Below are positions 34,901 to 43,900 of a stretch of DNA of 64,000 bases, piece after piece. The stretch's first letter is position 1; each line of letters starts with the position of its first letter. Source of the stretch: Litsea cubeba (Eukaryota; Streptophyta; Magnoliopsida; Laurales; Lauraceae); contig CM022948.1 of the NCBI GenBank assembly GCA_012931725.1, positions 77,820,276-77,884,275 of the forward strand. The letters run 5' to 3'. A program made the translations under genes and the position numbers. Under the pieces are notes generated by a model. The model searched no databases and was not told the origin of the DNA. It saw only the letters and a list, made by a program, of their open reading frames with translations.

Positions 34901-37900
34901 GAGTTTTTGTTAATAAAAAGTTTTCATTTTGCTGCTGTATCATATTTAGGAGCCTGATTGTTGTTCCCATTGGCTCAAAGGAGATGAAGACCAATTCTCC
35001 CACCATCCATTACCACATACTGAAAATCCTACACTACGCATACTAAAAGTGAGGTGCCGACTCATTGAGAGCATAGATTGAGAAGAATTCCAGTTTGCAT
35101 GTGCACAAAAGCAACAGCCAATTGGCAGCTGGGATGTCTGGTACACTATTTCTTTAGTTCCAATTGTTTAATGTTTTTCCTATAACCCGAAGTTAAAATC
35201 TGAAAACAAGATAAAAGGTCTTCCACAATTTTTTCTTGTCTCTATAATGCACATGGCTAATCAGAAAACCCACCTTCGAATCGCACACCAGCAGATAAAT
35301 ACGATGTACAGGCCCATCAGCCCAGGGGTTAAGAGGCCTCCATTTACCTATACCAATAATTAAAATAAATAAAAAACAAGATATGAAGAAGGCATGGCGC
35401 AGTAGAGCTACTCAACTACAGAATTGCAGTAAAAAAAAATTGAAATCCCATTGACTCACTTTAGAATGGAGAGAAACGCAGGTCATGAGTTGAATGAGCA
35501 CGACTGTCCAGGTGATAAAGCAAATGTTAAGCAAACAGGATAACTTGGGTGCGTACCACACATACATCATCACAATCCCTAGCAGGGAAGCAACATAAGC
35601 TGCTATAGAGATGATCAGTACTTGGACATGGCTGCAATTCAAATTTTCTCATATATTAGATTTGACACCCAGGTGGTTACGTCAAAGAGACAGTTAAAAA
35701 CGTGTCTTTCCATCTACAAACATGTTCTATTTATCATATATTAACTGTCCTTTTGTATGGAAAACACAGATAGCATGCATGATAGAAGTTTATGTTTTAT
35801 TTTTATTTTTATTTTTTATGCATATGTTCCATAGGACTTACATATGAGCAGTCTAGATTACCACATGGAAAGCAACGAGGGGCCAAGGAAATGCTATTCA
35901 GCATACTTCGTTTTTTGTTCTTTTATATGAAAAGCATATAAAGCATGCATGATAGAAGTTTCAATGTAAAGTGATTTTCTTTTGCATATGCATCATGGGA
36001 CTTACTATATGAGTGGTCTAGGTTACTACATGAAAATCAACAAGGGACCAAGGAAAAATAAAAAAAGGATGAATAAAGTAGCAGCTCTCTGTCAGGCATA
36101 TTAAGACTTGCATGATTGCTTCATCAATACCTCACCTATGGCACACATGTAACATTGCAACAGGATTCATGCAAAGTACAAACACAGGCCCCTGTAGTGA
36201 AAACATGGGAACAATCAAAAGACTAGGGGACTTAATAAGAAAATTACAGTTTTAGTTGCTTCTACGTTAGAATGGTTAAACTTTCCACTTCTATGGCACA
36301 TGAAGTTTATTCATAGCAGTAAAGTTATTGAAATCTCAAATTCTAGGGCATTAAAATGAGTATCCTCCAAAGAGCAGTTCTGACGTGGCTGAAAGAAGGG
36401 AAGATCTGAAGCACTTGAATTCTCATAGAAGTGAGGGATGTAGAAGCTCGTTTGGTCAGTGCAGAAATAATGGGCTGGAAAAGGAGGGGAAAAGGACAAA
36501 AAGAAAGGAAGAAAACTTGATCCAGAAACATGTAAGAGTAAAACAAAACAATTTGCATGGAGAACACAATTGAAAACAACATTAAAATCAAGTATATACT
36601 GAAATCAAATACACTGCTAAACAAGTTGGAGAAGCATGACTGTCATGCAAGCCACTAGTTACAACGATCTTATATTGGTGATTGAATTAATGACAACAGA
36701 TAACTTGCTGTTATTTTGCACGTAAAAGTCTGTTTTTGACGCCATTGAATTCTGTCTAACAAAATAATCACCTACCAATATGTTTACTTGTAGTGTGAAA
36801 TACAATGCAAAAATCGTCAGGTAGGCACATCCATGATTCTTCCTTAATTCTCAATGTCTCTTTTTATTTGGATTTAACTTGAACGGTTCTCAATCAGAGT
36901 TCTTAGCTCTTCTATATATAATCTAATTAGAAAGGAAAAACTGGCTTCGTTTTAGTTGGCTGCAGTAGATCTGTATGAAATTCAAATATATAGTTCATTG
37001 AGGGAAGGAAAAGCATACCATCTGTCTGCGTACTTCTCTGAATGGCAGCAATCATTCAGCCAAGTAATAAAACTTATTATACTGATGAGTTGAATTAAGA
37101 GGAAAACCCTGGAAAGCATTTGCAGAAGATTAAAAGAGAACCAGAACAAGCTGGAAAAGGGAATAATTAAGGATGGTAGAAAGAAGAACTCCTCATAGTA
37201 CGCAATTTTCAAAATTAAATCAAAGCCTTTTTGACTCATGATTCCTAAGACATAAATCTAAGAAGAATTTTCATAAATTGAGAAGTAAGATCAGGAATAA
37301 CAGGACTAGAAGAAAAAGAAATAAGAAATGGAAAAGCATCCATACCCGGCTCCGAAATGAGCAAATTTCCCTGCAAAAACGTTACTGCATATTAGTTAAT
37401 TTAGTTGCAACTTGCAATGATGTTTGAGCACTGCTCACACAGGAGACAGTCACCTAAGCTATGCCAGCCAATGTGGCCTCAGGCCTTTATCCCAAAAAAA
37501 TTGAGAACTTACAAACTTGAAAAAACACTTAAAGGAAACTCACCATAGAACTGAATAAAAGCTGAGGGAACAAAAAATGGAAGCACCATCAAAGCAATCA
37601 ACATGAGGATCTTGGCAGACCACCATCCAGAATGCCATGAGTCTCGAGGATCATTTAGTCTCGTGGTGCCGACAGTAGAGAGAAACATAGTGAAGTAGAA
37701 TATCTGGCTAATGGTTAAAGCTCACTCATTTAAGAATCGATTCAGTGCCTCTATAAAACTCTCAAAATAACAAAGCATTATTCTCACTGTAGTAACAGGA
37801 TGGGAAATGGTTGGTAGTAGAAAGTACATACAAGGCAAACAGCAACCTATTAACTGCCCACTTTTATTTTTGACAAAAAATTGTTGGTTGACATGTTCCA

Positions 37901-40900
37901 TTGATCATTGTGTGCAGGGGATTGGGTTGATCCAGTGGATTAAATAGATGAAAACATATGGAAATACCAACAATAACAACATGAAGTTGTTAGAAATAAT
38001 TCAAATACATCATTTTAGGAATTTATCTACAGTCCATATTTTGGAATGTGAATGTACATCCAGTAATGTGAAAGGTTGCATAGAAAATTGAAAGGTTGCT
38101 TAGGAATGTGAGAGAAGAGAACCCTACTAGTGTTGGTGAATGAATTTCCAATCATTAGAAAGTGTTGTCTCTATTAGCATGTGTAAAGGTGTATTAACCA
38201 CATGAAAGGAAGTAGATAAAAGTAAAGAACAAATGTTGTGCAAGCTCTCGAGTATGTGAGGAGCTCTTTGTTGTCTTTGGCTGTACATCTGCAACACTGT
38301 CCTCTCCTTTATCTTATTCTAATATATGCCTTCTCTATTATTTACATTTGGCAATGGTTTTTTTATTTTATCAAGATTTAACAGCCGTTGCTGTGCATAG
38401 TATCAAAATCTTATATATTCACTGGGCATTAGAAATACATGCAAAAAAAAAAAAAAATGATGGCTTAAACCAAAGGTGTCCTTAAAGGTAAGGTGAAAAC
38501 CTAAAATTCTTGTGTTCTATTCTATTACTGTCAACTCTGAGAGAATCAAAGATGGCCTCACAGGTATGGTAAGAAGCCAAATCATGAAGACAATAAATAG
38601 TATTTTGCAGAAAAAAAGAAAGATGGAGAACAAAATCCAGTTCAAAATGATTTTGAAAGGTGTGGCTCCAATGCCTATTTTTTCTCTATATAATTTCACG
38701 AGGGACCTGATCATGAACATATTTTTACATCAATCGAGTTTTGGTTAAAATGGATACATGTTCTTTGAAATTCATGATTCTCACATTTTACCAAAAGAAA
38801 GCTGAAGAGACTTCTGCATATGCTGCATTGAAATCCCATCCACAGGAATCTGAAGAGTTGAAAGAAGAATTGATGGCCTTGAAATAAGATTTGATGCATT
38901 CTTGAAGCAAAGAAAAATCAACTAGAAGAACGAACACACAACTTGAAGGGTTGAAGGAAGGGAACAAGTAGAGGATTCAAGGGAAATTTTGAAAACAGAT
39001 ATAAAAGTACCAAAAGGAAAGCAAAGATCTGAAGAAAAACAGGTATCACCAAGACAAACAATCTTTAAAGAAATTTAGCTTGCCAAATGAAAAATCAAAT
39101 GTTTCTTAAGGAAGTGTTAAATTCAAAAATATAAATGTGAAATTATCTAGTCAATGGACATCTTAAGAATGTGAGGTTTCCTGGGAAATTTGAAGGTTCT
39201 GTAAGATTGTAAAGGTTGCATAGGATTGTGAAAGTTACCTAGGATGGTGAAAAGTTGTCCATGAAAGTGAGAAGTTAGCTAGAAATACTAATATGCTTGT
39301 TAAATGAATTTTCTATCGTCAAACATCGTTTTCTCTCTGTAAGTATGAGAAGCTGTCTTTAAGTGGCATAGGAGTGACAACAGGAATATCAAGTAGAAGA
39401 AATATTGTGCATTTAGTGGAAGTCCTCATCATTATGGAAGGAGCTTTATTTGATCTTTGGCTGAACATCTCCAACAGAGCATCTTTTATGAAATATATCT
39501 AATTCATCGTGTTTTATAATGGTTTACTGATTTTACCAAAAACCAATATTGCTTTTGGAGTAGATAGTAAAACTCAATAGTATCATCAGAATGGTATGAA
39601 ATGCAATCAAAAGTTACTCCTTTGGGACATGAGGACATCCTTTTAGCAATCTTCCATGACCAAGTTGAAGAGTAGGGTACGCCCCACATGCTAAGAATTT
39701 GACAGGAAAGCCAATATCACCGTGCATTCCAGTGTGAGGTAGATCTTGCAAACTCAGTGCGATTGTTCTGTCCTCTGGATAGATGAACAAAGGGTTCTCA
39801 ACCCCTTTAAATAGAGCAATCCACAGGAGTCATGATTATTGTGGAACTCAACGTCTCTATCTCTTAGAATCATTGGTCACTTCACTAGCGGGGAGACAAG
39901 CCACACCAATCCAAACTCTCCTAGGTCACAGATTAAGACTTAATTGGGAGATCACCCTTGGTCTAAGCCAGTTGCTTAATCCGACGTGGGTCCCATGGCA
40001 GGTGGGCCGCATGATTTCTTACGGTCCACTCGTCGAGTCAAGTGGAGACACATGCAAAGAGCCTGGGCACTCTCCAATAGTCTAGATCTAGTTCTATCCT
40101 CATGATCATTGACTTTCGATTCCACTTCAGATAATTCCAAAACAATATTTTGAATTGCATGGTTCCCTTCCTCACAGAATATTGATGAATTGTCCATGGG
40201 CCCAATGTACGTGGACCGTAGAACATGTTTTCAACTGCCAATTTGCTTCTACATGGCATCCATAGTCAGCAGCCCACCTTGAGGTTGGTTGGATCCTGCA
40301 CATGAACGATGTGAAGGCACTGTGGGACAGAGGACTAGATGTCTCTTTCATCTTTCCTTCTATGAGGGAGAACCACACTAACTACCCCATTACTTGGGGC
40401 TCAAGTTTTGTGAAGAATAATCAACAGATAAAATACCTTTCAAATTCCTGAAAACTGAAGCTTGTTCATGAAAGAGCATGTATGTTGTTAAACAACATGG
40501 GAAGGATACAAAGCAACCAAGGCTCACACGGAGCACACCTTCCGTTCCCAAACAGTCGCGACCACCTTGGCACCCTTTTAATCCTGCGCCACCACCAACC
40601 AACCACCATCGTTAATGTGGAAGAGAGAGAGAACTATAACTTGATAAGCTAAGGTCAAAGCAGATTAGAGTCATCTGTTACAGAACACATCACCAAGCGT
40701 ATGCTCAGATCAAACTGGCCAACCACTATCGTGTGGCCCACCTTGATGCATGTCAATGAGAATGAGTCCAAAGGCATCAAAGTGGAAAAATAAAGGTGAA
40801 TCAAACATTGAATATCTGATTATGATAATAATCCTCGAAGTTTAATGTGTATTAATAAAGCCGTGGGCCCCACAGAAGTGGTTCAAAACACTGGTATTTG

Positions 40901-43900
40901 TGGCCAATTTATTGCTGATTTTTTTTAGAGTAGCACATTCTAATTAGCTGCCTAGCGTGCCACTCCTTCCAAGTAAATGCTTGCCGGACTCGTCCAAGAA
41001 ATTTTTGAAGTAAAATGGAATAAATTATACTGGATGAGTCATATGCTGAAGTTAAAACAATTTCTTCTGGCCCAATTGGGTTTGTCATAGGCTGAGCCAT
41101 TCTTAAGAGTCCAACCTAGGTGGAAATTAGAAACAGAAGCTTCTGGCCAAGCCTGACGCGGGCCTTGGGTGCTTGGCCAGAGCCTGGCTCACCTTATATA
41201 TCAGGTTTGACCCACCCATTAGTTAATGGGCCTGGATGGGCTTGGCTTTCTATCACCTTTTTGGGCAAATCGGTCCTAAACTACATGCACAACTTATTCA
41301 GGCTAGGGCGGTTCAGTCTTTGGGCTTTCTATCATTTAATACAAGCCCTTCCCGATTATTAAATAGGCCCAAAATATAGATCCAGGCGCAGCACGAGTAC
41401 TAAAAGTAAAACCTCTGGGGTGGGCTGGGCACTTGAGCGCCCTATGCCCCATTGAGGATCGACTTTTCTACACCCAAGCCATCTATGTCATGTCCTCTTC
41501 TCTTCAGATACCAACTCTCAAACGTTCAGACTCAACCACAGGGCTGAAGCATTCTATGCAACCAGGTTTTTTATTTTTTATGCCAACTAGTTGAAAAGGA
41601 GAGAAGCAGGCCTCTGTCATGCCCTCTTGTGATTACGCACTCATCCAAATCTCACTTAATTGGGAGTGGCCTATTGGATCGATGAATGGGCAGAAAAATA
41701 GTCTTTATCAACAGCTATGTAGTCATGTTTTTTGGAGTCATTTGTGCAGCTGCAAATTCGATAAAAATCTGTCTCCTTCCTCGACACCATTTGGTACATT
41801 AAGGTACAGCATGGAAACGAGATCCGAAAAAGCCTTTTTAGGCATATTGTCATAGGATCGGAACTTCCAACCTCGGCCTGTTTGGTAATTTTATTTTTAA
41901 AATAAAATGAAGTAAAATTAAATAAAAGAGGGAATAAATATAAATGAGTTATGATTGTATTTTATTTTTAGTTATTTGGGATGAAATAATTTTGATTTTT
42001 TGCATGGAAAATGAAGTTTTTTTTGTCTTTTTTAATTATAGTGAATAAAGGTAGTTGGTTTTTTATTTTTTATTTTTAAAAAATAGAAGGAGTTTTGAAT
42101 TAAAGTATTTTTGATTTGATGTTCAACTTTATTTGATTTGACTTTACAAATATTTATAATGCAATGGATTTTACCACTATGACTGGAGTTTGGAGTGAAT
42201 TTTAGGTCACTCAATGTCCACACTATGATTTACCAAGAAAAGAAAGAAAGAAACGTCCGTGATGTTCGCAAAGGGGATGTCTACTTTAAACTGGTAGTGA
42301 ATAATCTACTTATCATCTGTCAAGGGCTGAATCCTGAGAGTTTTCTCATCGGAATGATCAATGCTACCTTACATACCCTAAATCTATTAGAAAGAGGACA
42401 AGCATTTTCTGTTAATAGTTTTAAAACACTTCTTTTGAAACCACTGAGTCATAACGTGTTGACTAGACTTGATAGATCACCGAGTTACATAAATCAAAAG
42501 GACTTCGACCGAATCTGAATGAGCACTATAGACTCGTCCGAGTAAAATGATTCATTTACTTTCCATGTGGAGTTGAGTTTTAAAGCAATTTCTCTCACGA
42601 GATACCATGCGTGTCATAAGCATGTAATGGGAATCAAGTTCAGTTTCGTAGTACATGACTCTTTTTTTTTTTTTTTTTCTTAAGAGGAAACAAATACTTT
42701 ATGCTTGAGCTTAAGGGTATACCCAATGTATCCGGAGGTTGTGGGTTTGAAACTGCACTATTCTATTGGACTACAAGAAAGTTTTATCCGATTTTCTTTT
42801 TTGGGCCTATAGAATTATTCCGGCTTAAAAGCAGAGACATCCTATGTTATATAAAAACAAAAAGTTAAAAAAAAAGAAAGAAGAAGCTTGAGGGTCTCAT
42901 ATATATTAGATTGGGAAATGATCGGGTGAGAACTGTTCTCATCCGATCCGTGCGAAGTTTCTTTTGGACCATCGAATTGGCGAGGCAGATCCGACGGTCC
43001 TTGTCATTTATATAAAGGGCTCCCGTTAGGGGAAAAAACCCTCCAAAGTCCAAACCACAATCGCTCCTCCCTCTTTCTTCTGTTCACCAATGAATATAGC
43101 GAACGAAAAGAGGGAAAAACCCTTCTCTGCCATCTCCCCTTGTCTGTCTCTCTTGATCTCAACAAATATGTCTCTCTGGATCTCTCTCGTATTTCTGTCG
43201 CATATCCCACCTGCGGCCTGTGAGGTCCAAGCTCCATACACCAGCTCCGCTGCAATGACTATCACCGAGCTTGAAATCCAATTGCCCCAGTGAACTCAAA
43301 GCTCTTGCCATCCCTCGCATGACTCTTTCCTGATTTTTTTCCCCTGGGTTTTGGCCTATGTATTTGGGTTAAAGAGGGATGGAACTGTAATTGGCATTAC
43401 ATCGATTGGATGGAGATTTTAGCTATAACCATGGAATCCCCAAATCCTTACATCCCAAGAGCCCTAAATCGCATAACCTCAAACACCCAAATTTCAAAAA
43501 CACTAGCTAGATCCAGATTGGGTACTGTAATTTTTTCTTTTGTGTTTGATTGATGGTCCAATCCAAATTGTGTGATTGGCATGATACTAAATGGTCATGA
43601 CAGGTTCATAGTTACATTCTGTTTCCATTGAGTTTGCAGTTTATGATTTCAGAAATTCTAATTTGTTCAGTTTGGCAATATGTTCTCTTCATTGTGCTCT
43701 CCCTCTTTGACATGGAAGCAGTCACCATCTTGCAAAGGAACTGAGCGGATAGGTAGACGCGCAAGTGTTTCTTTCTCGCTGGATATAATATCTCCCGTTG
43801 TGCAGTTTTCAAAGTCCACGACAATACCAGAACCACCCAAAGTACATGGACTGTGTTTATAGAAGTGATTAACCATTTTATTAAGGTTCGCTATATGGAT

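Noticed and set aside
34946..35146. 66-codon minus-strand frame in SERINC intron 7
   Set aside because: No similarity to SERINC, no fitting splice phases, and exons 7 and 8 join without it.
36136..36191. Exon-like segment on minus in SERINC intron 5, with AG and GT borders (GPVFVLCMNPV...)
   Set aside because: It is 56 nt long and would break the frame; exons 5 and 6 already join in phase and the family has no such insert.
41120..41362. 80-codon plus-strand frame in SERINC intron 1
   Set aside because: Its peptide has no family motif, and the DNA resembles low-copy repeat with GGCCTTGGG and TGGGCTTGG phrases.
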